A DNA stretch of 64,000 bases from Deroplatys truncata (taxonomy: Eukaryota; Arthropoda; Insecta; Mantodea; Mantidae), in assembly GCA_030765065.1 (NCBI GenBank), contig CM060984.1, forward strand, positions 103,583,488 to 103,647,487, given 5' to 3'. The notes below the pieces were generated by a model. It was not told the DNA's origin. It saw nothing but the letters and a program-made list of their open reading frames with translations, and searched no databases. Of this stretch, positions 42,338 through 54,105 are shown piece after piece. The translations under genes and the position numbers were made by a program. Every line of letters begins with the position of its first letter. Position 1 is the stretch's first letter.

Positions 42338-43584
42338 TATAAAGACACATTATAAATATTCTCTGATTGGAAAGCGAAACCCTGCCACTCAAAGAGGCTT
42401 TGGCAATGTTTTCAGAAAGAAACTGGACTGCAATGACCCCCCCCCCAAAGCAGTAGGTACATACCTTTTGATAGCTTAAACTCTTGTGAAATATGTACCT
42501 TTAAATACATTTTACTAAAATAATAAAAACAAAGTGATAATAGGAACATCGTTCACGCCAAACAATTATTTTGGACATACTTTTAGTTAATTTTTAAAAT
42601 ATATTGTGTGTGTTTTATGATGGGTATTGATAAGGTATACTTTGTGAAATAAAGTTATAAATAAATATTACTAAACTAAGAAAACAAACATTATTGGTGT
42701 TAGCAATTATTCCAAAAGGCTTTTTTTCAGATTATTAAAGCCTGAAGCATAGGCGTGTAGCCCAAAATAAGAAAAACAGAAAATTATTGGTAATAATGAT
42801 ACACACAGGAAACTTAAAAAGCCCATTTTAAGAGTGTTGAAAACCTAAAACAAGGCTAAATTTCCGGACCCTAGTTATAAACCTTCATGAATTTTTTTTA
42901 TTTTCGTTTTGTCTTATTTATGTTTTATTTTAATTATTGTTTATGTATTTATTTTTTTGCTTTCATAAAACCCCTAACCATTCGTCAGTATATAGGTTAA
43001 CATCCAGTAAGTTAGGAGTGGACCACTACTACCTCCTAAATCGCTGTTCTGTTGTTTATAGAAAACGCAGCTTCTTATACAAATTCTTATGAGGCTGCCA
43101 ACATTACATAGCTGCTAGCGCGTCCGCAGAGGGGCCACTACTCATGTTTTTTGCTGGTCCAGAAATGACGTTCCCCACCTGTTGAATCTTCCCGCACTTC
43201 TACCGCAAATATTCCAGAGGAAGAAAAAAATACATGTGTCTGTGCTCTGTGTTACTCTATGTTTTCATTATAATCTTAGAAATACGAGCAACACTCGTTA
43301 CTCTTGTTTTATAATAATTAAGCATCAAATGCCACATAATTTTCATGCGTTTATAATTAAACCAGCTGTTGCATTGATTACTTAAATAAAGAGCTTATCA
43401 AATAGAAAGTGATTTAATGTATTAAAAAGCTCAAATACTTTATTTCAATAGTAGCAAAATACTACATTCTATGGTATGAAGCATATAATTAAACGAAATA
43501 TGTATTTAGCGAGTCAGCGGATTTAAGTCTGAGAGAGTGAATGTGCTGTATTTTAACTGAAACCAATAGACACTCTTTGAGAGA
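42338..43584. other. No gene recognised; AT-rich
   Basis: Contains a run of nine C near 42438-42448 and AT-rich tracts at 42880-42960. No coding motif. Confidence 0.6.
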
Positions 43585-43895
43585 ATGGAAAATAATTATT
43601 TATTTTCCATGTAACTTAGGATGTACTATTTTATAAAATATTCGCCTGGCTTGCTCAATACTGTGCATGACTCAAACATAATTGGTATTTATCCGACACT
43701 TCCATTATGTGTTATTCTGTTCACAGAGAGTTACTCAGATAGGCGGACAGACGAAACCACACACGGATTTTTTCTAAAAATACTTCTTTTTTTTCAGTGA
43801 GGCTCAAAACGTGTATTTGCGGTGAAATCTCGATATAGAATTTTTGGGTGGAATACAATATTTTCTTTACCTAGTAGTAGAGAAAGTAAAAAGCG
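43585..43895 (-). mobile_element. H-family dispersed element, copy 10, front third
   Basis: The right end CCTAGTAGTAGAGAAAGTAA precedes ATAGAATTTTTGGGTGGAAT and GTTATTCTGTTCACAGAGAG. Truncated near the TTTTCCATGTAA block. Confidence 0.75.
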
Positions 43896-44015
43896 GATCG
43901 GAGGAAAGAAAAGTTGAAATTGAAAAACATTAATTCTGAGAAAACGTATTTAAAGTTAAACAAAACAAATGGCTTACAAATGTTGTAAAAAACAATATCT
44001 CACAAGGGTGCTTAT

Positions 44016-44594
44016 ACCGAGCTAGGTGGAGCCGCTGTAACGTGCGCGACTCCATTCGGAAAGTTCTGGGTTCGAATCTAAACTCGTGAATTCCACCGCC
44101 CACTCTGACCCATGGTTTTTTGTGGTTTTCCCAGGTCGGCAGGCGAATGCTAGGGGTAGTTTCTGTCCTTCATTTCCTGTATCCACCATCGTCTTACTTT
44201 TCATCTGTTTCAGGGTTGTAGGATGAGGCGACGGTGTTCGGCAGGTTGCGGCTGGGCGGTAGTTGTGCGCTTTGTAGAGGTTTCTTCCCTGGCGTTGGTC
44301 GGAACTGTCCAGTCGGGACCCACCTCCGAAGTGAGCTCCACCAGGTGGACCGCCGGGGGTTAGGAGCTGTGAATGTGCTCGGGAGGTTTCGGATACGTTC
44401 TGTTTGGAAACGTTAGGGACCCGATTTAAGCTTGCACCTGTCGTCATCCGGATCTGGTCGCCCTTTGGTCCCTCCCCTCATCCCTTCCTCCCAAGGTCAC
44501 TTTAGAATCAAAAAGGACCGTTGCGGCCTATTTGCGGTGCCCGGCCTCGGTTTCGGGGGCCTCTCTTTCGTATGAACTTTACCTTTACCTTTTA
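44016..44594 (+). mobile_element. tRNA-derived SINE, family S1, complete with target duplication
   Basis: Head ACCGAGCTAGGTGGAGCCGC (A box region) and TCTGGGTTCGAATCTAAACT (B box). The body is about 500 bp and the tail ends ACTTTACCTTTACCTTTTA. AGGGTGCTTAT (44005-44015) and GGGGTGCTTAT (44595-44605) flank it. It is the best reference copy for S1 in the window. Its middle (about 44235-44330) holds a GC-rich block not obvious in other copies. The 141-codon minus frame over it is a shadow. Confidence 0.9.
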
Positions 44595-44605
44595 GGGGTG
44601 CTTAT

Positions 44606-45794
44606 GCTTGTCCTGTGATCATCCTTATGATGCCATAACAGCCATTATTTAACCTGGGGCACACCATCCTGAGGTACACAGGGGAGATTAGATCATCCAG
44701 CGTGTCCAGCTAAGTCCACCAACAGCAAGCACATTTCTGGTGTGAAATTGCTTATGACAAAGCAATTCGACACCTACCAAGCGGCTAGCGCTTCTCGGTC
44801 GGGACCTCGGAAAAATGGTCCGTTAAAGTTCGGGTTATAAAAGAATTAAAATGCCTTCTTTTTGACAGAGTACATAAGTGTGTAAAAGGTAACGTAAAAC
44901 AAAGATAGAGATATGTCGAAAATAAAATATAGTAAAAATTGTTGTGTTAAAATAATAAAAAATGCAATTTTTATAATTGGATGCCCCCTTAAAGGAAGAA
45001 CTGTTAAAGCTCTTATTATGAACATCTAGATCTCAAAATTTATCAACTAAACAGAGCTTTAGGTGTTTATCTGTGCTGCAAGTAGCTGCTGGGGTCCAGA
45101 ACAAGAAACATCAAATACAGAGACCAAAGAAGGTTCCCAGACTTAGTATCTGTAGAAAGGATACATTATATGTTAATATTCGCGCATATTTTAAATGTAA
45201 AAGGCTGTTATACAAGCAACGATGTTATGGTCTACCGGTATCAATACATTTAAAATTCATGGAAAATAAAATTGAGTTCGGACTGTGGAATAAAGTAAGA
45301 AATTGTTTAAAAAAATGGGGTTCTCAATTTCCTATTTGTCCCTGCAACACTAATAATGCGTTTACTATCGCTGCGTCATCTCTACCTACACGTGTAAGGC
45401 TGAGAGATCACGGTTTGCTAAGTAATGTTCATAATGTTCAAAATTCTCATAGCATCTCTCAAAACCATTACACAATTATTGTCTATCAAGTGTGAGCAAG
45501 AACAATTTCTATAATTTTTGGACATTATTTGGACTCAGTTTGGACAATGTGAGAAACACCTATGCCATAAATACTTCACAAATACTTCGCCAGTTATGAC
45601 AAAAGATAATAACCATCAGATATATGAAAAATTCAAACACCAACAATATAAAGGAGAGTGAGAGGAGGGACTTAAGGGAGGCTAACATTTATAAAGGTAT
45701 ACCATTTTCTGACAGTAGAATATGCATATCAATTTTAGTGAAAAGCCTGAAAATTGTGTTTATAATGGAACTTTATCACATTGCATCCTTAGTC
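44606..45794. other. No gene recognised; 140-codon frame at 45073-45495
   Basis: The plus frame at 45073-45495 is longer than expected by chance in AT-rich DNA. It is lysine-rich at the start and cysteine-containing, and I recognise no domain. It could be a LINE or exon relic. The rest is unassigned. Confidence 0.45.
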
Positions 45795-46335
45795 CTCTAA
45801 ACCGAGCGGGATGGCTCAGGCAGTAACGCATTTGGGAGGTCGTGAGTTCGATTCCCGCGGCCGAACTTCCTGACCCATAGGTTTTTTTAGGGGGTTTCCC
45901 GGGTCGCTAGGCGAATGTTGGAAGCTTCATTGCATCCACTGAATTTCCTGTCCCTCCATTTCAACTCCTCTCACTTCACTGTTCATCTTCTTGGTTTATT
46001 TCAGGGTTGATCTCGGCGTTGCATGACAGGGGAAAAGGATGCTCCATGAAATCCTTTATCCCCCCGGAATGGGAGGAGTCTCCAAGTCCTGGTACCCCCA
46101 GAGGGATGAGAAAGCCTGCAGGGGGAGGGGAGCCATTATATCAGCTGTCATCTGAAGGGATTCAGTTTGCAAAAGGTGCTCCGTCTGACCTCTGTCTTCT
46201 CCCACCTCACACCTCCCTCAGGGAAGAACCCCGTCAGGGGCTTGGGCACAAAAGATCTCCTACTCCTCGTCAGCATAACCCCAACTCCATGATCAAAATT
46301 CCCAGTGGACAGAACATTACCTTTATTTTATTTTA
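45795..46335 (+). mobile_element. tRNA-derived SINE, family S1
   Basis: Head ACCGAGCGGGATGGCTCAGG (A box) and CGTGAGTTCGATTCCCGCGG (B box), with clean tRNA-like spacing. The body includes TTTCCTGTCCCTCCATTTC and GGTTTATTTCAGGGTTG, and the tail is ACCTTTATTTTATTTTA. The 109-codon frame inside is fortuitous. Confidence 0.85.
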
Positions 46336-47484
46336 GTGCATGCTTAATTCTTCTTGAAATACTTTATTTTCAGAGGATAATTAATTTGTCTTTGGTAGGA
46401 AGTGTGTATACAAGTTTAATACTTTCTTACCTTTTAAACATTTAACGTATTTCGAATGTATCATTTGCCTTCAAAACTAATTTTTCAATCGCATAAATTA
46501 AATAATGCAACCACTCAAAACACCTTATATCCTGTTTCTGGAGAATTATCAGTCGCCAGGAGTTGAATTTTTGCTAATGATATATTTTTCAACGCTTTAT
46601 AATTACTTTAAAAATATCTGAAATTCAAAATGTTTCTTCTTGTGGTAGAAAAACTTAGATAATACTGATAAAACTGCAATTATCTCAGATATTGTAATTT
46701 GATATGTTTCAAAAGTCGTTCAAAACTTTAAAAGCCTTATAAATCTAGTATTTGGATATGGTTTTTCGTAATACACTGAAAAAAAATTTGAAATTTAAGG
46801 TAAGATATTCTCCCTATGCAGATTAAATTTTGATCAGTTTCCTAAAATGTACCTAATATCTTGCTTTGGAACATTTTCAGTTACTGTACCATTGTTGGGT
46901 AAGCTGCTAAAACGTTTTTTCCATGTAATACAATAACCAAATGTCGTGGGATATGTTTATTTTCTTCTCCGAAGCCCATTTAATAACAAATGCAGATACT
47001 ATGCAGATGAGAAACCTACGTATTTTTAAATTTCAGAATTTTAGGAAAACCTATTTTGAGAGAATACAGGGATTTTAAAAAGTTTGCAATCTCGGTCATA
47101 CAGTTCTAAATACGGATAACTAGTTATATTTTCTTTGCAGCTAACCTCCAAAAACCAAAATAAAAATGGATTTTATTAACGTATGCAACAAGTTGTAATT
47201 ATATCTATTTCTCTCATCTGCTGCAGTGAACTGAAATTATTTATAATGTGCGTTGTTAGTATTCCAAAAATATTTTGTCAGGATCTTTTCCTCAATGTTA
47301 ACGTTGAAGTACACCCTTGGAAAATATTGTTTTTGCAGAATGCATTCTAATATCCCAGTCATTCACGTTCTATTGCTAGAATTTATTTTCTACGCTCAAT
47401 TTAAGTGTTGCTCTTTCCTAAATTTTATAACTCTGTCGCGGACAGGTTCAAACCATAAAATAGAGAGAGAGAGAGAGAGAGACC
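46336..47484. other. No gene recognised; AT-rich, (GA)n at 47461-47482
   Basis: AT-rich sequence without repeats shared elsewhere in the window. A GA dinucleotide tract of about 22 bp sits at the right end. Confidence 0.6.
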
Positions 47485-47860
47485 AAATCTTACTACACAA
47501 ATAATGTATATTTCGTTAAAATGGTCATGTATGTAAAATAAATTCTTTTGTGTGGAGTTAACTACTTCCGAGGTTATTGTTTTGAATTTTCAAATACTTA
47601 TACTTTTATTAAATGCGAAACCGTATTCGTTTTTTTTTTCTCTCGTGGTCATGTAAAGAGTAGGGAATTTCAAAGCCATCAGATAGCGTCACGCTCTTTA
47701 AACATCTACCTATCGTTTTAGCTCTGTATCTGACAACGAAATGTGCAAATGTGAATTCATAGTCTATCTGGATTAAGAATGCGTATTTAGAATAATAAGC
47801 TTTTAAAATAAAAGTTTGAAGAAGAGCAAATGTGAATATAAGATGTAATATTTTTTCACT
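47485..47860 (+). mobile_element. H-family dispersed element, copy 11, rear part
   Basis: Rear half only: ACAAATCTTACTACACAAAT, TTGTGTGGAGTTAACTACTTC and TAAAGAGTAGGGAATTTCAA, ending near TAATAAGCTTTTAAAATA. The terminal ACACATCAGAT is absent. Confidence 0.65.
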
Positions 47861-48119
47861 TTATTAATACATATTTAAAGGCAAACAACGCATTTGGCAT
47901 TATCCTTTACGCTAAGTCATAATCGTAGAAGAAATATTAATATGGCAATAAAATATATATATAAAGGTTGTGAAATTTGTTTGAAAGTGTCTTTATTTAT
48001 GTTGTAATACCTGTCTAGTGAAGTAAGTTCACTTCCAAATTACTTAAGTGTACCTACAAATTTCGTATCATCAAATAATGGTACTTTTGATTATTTTCAA
48101 GAAAACTGCAAGCGTTCCG

Positions 48120-48962
48120 CTCTTTTTTACTTTCTCTACTACATATAGTAAGTAGGGGAAGTATTGTATTCCACCCAAAAATTCGATACCGAGATTTCAT
48201 CGGAAATACATGTTTTGAGACCTCCTGAATCCAAAAAAAGGCATTTTTGGAAATATGTCCGTGTGTGCGTCTGTGTACAGCGTAACTCAGAAACGAACAG
48301 TCGGATAAACACCAAACTTGGTATTTTGGTTCAGTATCTTCCAGAGATGCGACACGAAGGTTTTCAAGAAAATCCCCCCACTCCAGATTACCCTTTACAT
48401 GGAACATTTTTCGAAAATTTTAATTTTCTCAAAAAAGGCTCTAACGAGTTTGATTAAAATATCATATGTTTAAGATATTTTCATGAAAAATAAAATGTAT
48501 ATCTTGAAATTTCTGAAAATGTCTCCAAAAGTATTCTTCATTGTGAACGACTTTGGCATAACTGGTAAACCATAAGAGATAAACAAATTTTACTACACAA
48601 AAATGTAGATCGCGTTAAAATACACAATTTGTATCATATACATTTTTTTGTTGAGTGAACCATTTCCGAGATATTGCTTGTTATTCACTTAAATTTTCCA
48701 AAACATACTTTTTCTCGAATTCGTTATTCATTTTTTATGTCCTGGACACGTAAAGAAAATGAAATATGCACATAGCAACCAACGCTTATAAGATTTGACT
48801 GTCGCTTTAAACCTACCATATTCCCCTTGCACCTAAAGGAAAATTAGCAATAAGATTAACATCTCGATTAACATGAAGCATATGGGGAATAAGCGTTTGT
48901 AAAAATAGTTTGTACAAGAGTAGAGAAAGTCATGTGAATGTAGCACATCAGATTTTTTTACG
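48120..48962 (+). mobile_element. H-family dispersed element, copy 12, full length
   Basis: Reference copy. Front end TTTTTACTTTCTCTACTACA, then ATAGTAAGTAG (hairpin partner), the conserved body, and rear AGAGTAGAGAAAGTCATGTG followed by TAGCACATCAGATTTTTTT. About 843 bp, with T-rich flanks on both sides and no direct repeat longer than the T run. The inverted motif ACTTTCTCTACT/AGTAGAGAAAGT is terminal at one side but about 22 bp inside the other. Confidence 0.85.
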
Positions 48963-49489
48963 TTTAAGTGTGTCTCTATAGTATCCAACTTTCCACGGGT
49001 AATTATGCATTGAACTTCACTTATGCTGATTACCCTTTAAGTTAACTGGAAAGCGAATCTCGACTTTTCTCTCATTTGCTTCCAATTTTCCCTGCCGTAT
49101 CGAAATAAATACACAAACCTGGGTACTATATAGTGTAATTAGCTTACAGAGCATATGTCGTGCATAACTGATGGCGTACCTCATCAACGAAGCACGACGA
49201 ATAATTATATGTGCAGTATGTAATAAATCAATTACAAAGCAGGGCATTTTGTAATAATCACCTACTTATCCTATATCATACGGTGCAGTTTTGTACTAAC
49301 ATTATAAAGGATGTCATTGATGCTCTGAAATTCATAGCTCACGCCAACTTCAAAATAAATGACAGATTACAGTGAATTTAGTGCCTAATTATATCTCAAT
49401 TTTCGATGAATAAAACATGAGTTGAGGCGATTTGATTTAAATAACATTCATGGAGTCATGCTGAGTAATATTTTTACTTGAGCTTTTAC
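48963..49489. other. No gene recognised
   Basis: Unassigned AT-rich sequence. Confidence 0.6.
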
Positions 49490-50300
49490 ATAGTAGTGCA
49501 TTCCATCCAAACATTCACCGGAAATACATGTTTTGAGGCCCCTTGAATAAAAAAGCATGTTCAAGTATGTGTGTGTGTCTATGAACAGCATAACCCAAAA
49601 ACCAAAAGTTGGATAAATACCATACCTAGTGTTTAAGCTCAGTATCTTTCAAAGATGTAGCACGAAAATTTTCAAGAGAATTCCCCCACCACAAACTAAC
49701 CTCTACATGGAACATTTTGCTATGTTTTTTATTTTATAAAAAATGAGTGTATTGAATTTGATTAAAATACTATGTATAAAAGATATTTGCATTACAAATA
49801 AAATTTATATATTGAATTTTCTGGGAATAGCTTGTAAAGTCCTCTTCATTTGGAAGATAATTAATATAATTTTGCATAACTGGTAAACGTTAAGCAATAG
49901 ACGAAAACGTACCACACAAAAAATGTTGATCTCTTTAAAACACATAATTTATTTCCAATATTTTTTTTCTGGCATGTGCCATTTTTGAGATGTCGGTTAT
50001 TAATGATTCGAATTGTTCAATACAAAGTCATTCTTTTCAATCCCTATCGATTTTCAGTCGTTTTTTGTGATGTCATGGAAAGAGTATGACATTTTAAGGA
50101 CTGTGTATAGCGTCCAGTTCTTAAACATTTGACTTTCGCTATTCCCTTTGTATCTATATCGAACTGTCTAATGCAATTTCCGGAAAGCTTTATCTCGATT
50201 AAAATGAAGTAGATAGAAAAATTAACTTTCCTAGAAATAAAATGCGCATAAGAGATAGAGAATATAGAAATACATTTGAATGTAACACATCAGATTTTCC
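49490..50300 (+). mobile_element. H-family dispersed element, copy 13, divergent subgroup
   Basis: Front CATAGTAGTGCATTCCATCC, middle TATGTATAAAAGATATTTGC, rear AGAGATAGAGAATATAGAAA and TGTAACACATCAGATTTTCC. The rear inverted motif is degraded. Shares subgroup features with 9700-10347 and 55500-56265 (GATTCGAATTGTTCAAT-type block). Confidence 0.75.
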
Positions 50301-50982
50301 AACTAGCCTGTTTTCCTGCATCTAACCCGCGACAGTATGATATATGGAATTCTCAAACTAATGATGCGACATGTTTTTATATTTTGACTCTAAAAGTTGT
50401 ATGCAACTTTAAAGCCGATGTTCTTTTTGGTGATCATGGAATCGTTTTCCCTCTCTTCCTTCTTTCTTAATACAAATTTATGTGAATTGAACAACGGATC
50501 CATGGATTTCAACAGAGCTGCTTTTTGTGAACACTACACAATGGACACAAAAAGGAATTAATGATTTATGAGCATTGCAAATCGATTACTACTGAAGAAG
50601 AGACAAGGAAAATCTGAATGAGGAAAGGGGGAGCACTACAGCATAAACACTTGCGACAAAATGAAAGTAAAGGCGCAGCAACGGCAATAAACATACGTCA
50701 ATATAAAGAACTCAGATGTATTGGAAGATCAAAGGAAAGTTACTCGGCAGTTCATTTTCTTGTAAACATCCAACAAACACTCAAAGTCTAATATTTAACG
50801 CGGAAAAGGGAGTTGCCTACATTTTTATTACCAGAAATTGGCTGCGACTTCATTGATTGAAATCGTTTTATTGCAGTGGTAAAAGGAAGAACAAATATGA
50901 TTTATATGGCTAGACACTTAAAATGTCACTTAAATATTTACTAAGTCTGCTATTAATAGAGATACGAGGGTATAAAATACAG
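50301..50982. other. No gene recognised
   Basis: Unassigned. A purine-rich stretch lies at about 50570-50700. Confidence 0.55.
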
Positions 50983-52495
50983 TGAGCGAGATGGTAACCG
51001 TAACGTTTGAGGATTGCATTCGGGAGGTTCCGGGTTTGATTTGAGGCAGTATTTTTAACACTTAAATGATTTCAGTCAAATTATATATGTAAATTTAATA
51101 ACAGTCCGCCTTGAGGCAATATATGTATGTAATAATTTGTAAAATATACGTAACAGTCATTGTATATGCTTATATTATTGTATACATGTTTAATAATGTT
51201 ATGTGAATGCATTACGTAATTTATTAATGTAGGAGCTGTGAGAATAATAAGTTAAACGTTGCTGGCAATGAGGTAACAATGAGGTAACCTTGAGGCAATA
51301 ATGAGTTTGAGAGTTTAAATCTTATTTGTGATTCTTGGTAGCATTAATTTAATTTTAGTGACAGTTTATAAAAATAGTCAATCAACAACCAGAAAAAGCT
51401 TTAGTTAAATGCAGGTATTCTATCGGAGTAAAAATAGCCAATTTGAAACTTGAAATACAGAAATTTACAAGTTTGGACGGTTTAAATCTAGTCAGTGATA
51501 GTAACCGGTTGCAAGATGCGTCCTCGAGAGATTTAATATGTATTCGTGTGAGACGAAAAATAGTTTTACGTGGTAAAAAGTGTAATTAATTAATTAATAA
51601 AAAATAATCTCACACCTCTCTATATCAGTGAAGTGCTATTTAATTTGTGTCAAGAATTAATAAAAATGAGTGAATTAAAACTTAAAATCTGTGTAAGTCT
51701 ACATTCTTGTCGCATCACGCCCTCTCAAGACTTCCATGTCTTTAACAATAATACTGACGTAGCCGAGGCAAATATAAATATTTAATACTTAAACAACTTT
51801 GTTTAATTACAAAGTTAATATTGCTTTAAACCTGGGGCAAAGACCACATGAAAGTACATTTTGGGGCGAAGGCTACGGGAAACTGTTTACCATACGTGCG
51901 GTTGCAACTACTTCAAGTGTTCGGCTCCCCAACGGATGAAATATAATACAGCATCTACAAACTGACTTTCCATACGTAGCAACAACAAATTACTTCTTCA
52001 AATTGGCATCCATACGTGGAGCTAAATAAATAAACAACTCCAACGTAAAGACAATATCTCCTTCAGATTCCCGTCGATCGCTCACCCTGACCTTGGTTTT
52101 TCGTGATTTTCCCTGGTCGTAGGCCAATTCTGGGGTGGTTCCTTATCTACCACAACTTTCTTTCCATAATTTCCGTTTTAGGTGTGCTTATAGGATCTGC
52201 AGCATATGGCGGTGCTGGGCAGATTGCGCAGATGCTTGCTCAAAGGAAAGAGTATACTCCGTGGAGGGCTGCTTGATCAACGGCTCGTTCATCGGCCTCT
52301 TTAGGCAGCTCCTGTAACGAGACGGGTCTTCGTGCCTGGAAAACTGTTAGGTCTTTCACGCGTCTACCTGCGGGCTGTAGCCTTCTGTAGCTCCTTCACT
52401 TCATCCCTTCCTCCTGGGAGGTGGTAGCTACAATGCATAAATAGGTCGCAGTGCCCGAGGTGTCCCCCTCCGTTGTATCACCTAACCTAAGCATA
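50983..52495 (+). mobile_element. tRNA-derived SINE, family S1, split by a solo LTR
   Basis: Head at 50983-51041: GAGCGAGATGGTAACCGTAA, then TTCCGGGTTTGATT, broken inside the B box. It resumes at 52066 with GATTCCCGTCGATCGCTCAC and the S1 body (TCGTGATTTTCCCTGGTCG, CCTTCCTCCTGGGAGGTGG). The GATT at the break is the LTR target duplication. Confidence 0.85.
51042..52065 (+). repeat. Solo LTR (family L2) inside the B box of a SINE
   Basis: From TGAGGCAGTATTT to ATCTCCTTCA, flanked by GATT (51038-51041 and 52066-52069). TATA-like GTTTATAAAAATAGTC near 51364-51379 and AATTAATTAATAAAAAATAA near 51586. Aligns end to end with the inverted copy at 10885-11833. CCATACGTG-type motifs recur three times at 51890-52020. 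Confidence 0.88.
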
Positions 52496-53159
52496 TATTA
52501 TGAAAAATTGGTATTGTGATTGAAATAGGATTTCTTTACGAGTGGAAATATTTTCATCACGAACGTAATGAGAAATGAAAATTACGCCAGCATAAAAAAT
52601 AATCTAACGTTCCATAAGTTGTGCACATGACTTTGTTTACAATTCATTACAACATTTAATGATAAACATCTTTGCGAAATGAAGAAAATGTATTGTAAGC
52701 TTTATGTTTAGGGCTCCTATTGAGCATAAACAATTGTACAGCGTGTATTAGAGAGAAAGCTTCTTTTTAAACAGTGAATTTGAAAATTCTGTACTTCTCT
52801 CACTTGAAGCAGTTTGTGCTATATTTTTTGTTGTAGTTGTAAATAAAATTTATTACCTTCACCATAAAGTGGTAACTTTATACATGAATACCACTATTAT
52901 AAGTACAAGCATTCGTATTAGAAACAAATTGATGTATTGCATTCACATGCCATTTTACGCACAATCGTTTATTTTTATGTACCTACCCTCTAAAATCTAT
53001 TCTTACAAAATCTTATTTTTATCCACTTCATGACTAACGAGATGAACGTTTGAAGAAATGGTTTCATTATACAATACGTTGTAGTAAAAGGGGATACAAG
53101 AAGTGGAAATGAAAGCCAAATGTTTAAAAAGTGGGTAACTATATGGTGGATTTGAAATT
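52496..53159. other. No gene recognised; AT-rich
   Basis: Unassigned sequence between a SINE and an H element. Confidence 0.6.
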
Positions 53160-54105
53160 CTATACCTTGTATGACATCACGAGAAAAAAATCTGATGTGT
53201 TACACTCACATGACTTTCTCTACTCTTGTACAAACTATTTTTACAAACCCTTATTCTCCATATGCTTAATGTTAATCGAGATAAACATTTGCAGACTGTC
53301 TTATTGCTAATCTTCTTGTAGACGTAAGGGGAATATATATTTACAAGATCAATATAGAAATACAGTAGCCTTTAAGCACATACATATCTCTTAATAGCTG
53401 GTTGCTAGGTGCAGCACCATTCCCTTTACCACAGAATAATACTCTTTGCATATCCAAAACGAAAAAATGAATAACGAATTCCCATTTGAGAAAGTAAGTA
53501 TTGAAAAATGTAAGGGAATAACAAGCAATATCTCGAAAATGGTTCAATCAACAAAAAAATGTATGTGACATAAATTGTGTATTTTAACGCGATGTACATT
53601 TTTGTAGTAAAATTTTGTCTATCTCTTATGGTTTACCAGTTATGCAAAAGTCGTTCACAATGAAGAATACTTTTGGAGACATTCCCAGAAAATTCAAGAT
53701 ATACATTTTATTTGTCATGAAAATATCTTAAACATATGATATTTTAATCAAAATCGTTGGAGCCATTTTTGAGAAAATTAAAATTTTTGAAAACTTTTCC
53801 ATGTAAAGGGTAATCTGGGGTGGGGGGATTTTCTTGAAAACCTTCGTGTCACATCTCTGGAAGATACTGAACCTAAATACTAAGTTTGGTGTTTATCCAA
53901 CGGTTCGTTTCTGTGTTATGCTGTTCACAGACAGACACACACACACACACAAAACAGACACACACACGGACATTTTTCCAAAAATACTTTTTTTTGGATT
54001 CAGGGGGTCTCAAAACATGTATTTCCGGAGAAATCTCGGTATCAAATTTTTGGGTGGAATACAATACTTCCCCTACTTACTATACGTAGTAGAGAAAGTA
54101 AAAGC
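53160..54105 (-). mobile_element. H-family dispersed element, copy 14, full length
   Basis: Both ends present. Left AAAAAAATCTGATGTGTTAC, then ACTCACATGACTTTCTCTAC. Right CTACTTACTATACGTAGTAG (hairpin) followed by AGAAAGTAAAA. (AC)n at about 53935-53970. An extra segment with ATATATATTTACAAG lies near 53332-53375. The plus frames at 53834-54109 and 53886-54089 repeat those found in other copies. Confidence 0.85.

Noticed and set aside
46007-46336. 109-codon plus frame
   Set aside because: Lies inside the S1 SINE body and ends in its 3' tail.
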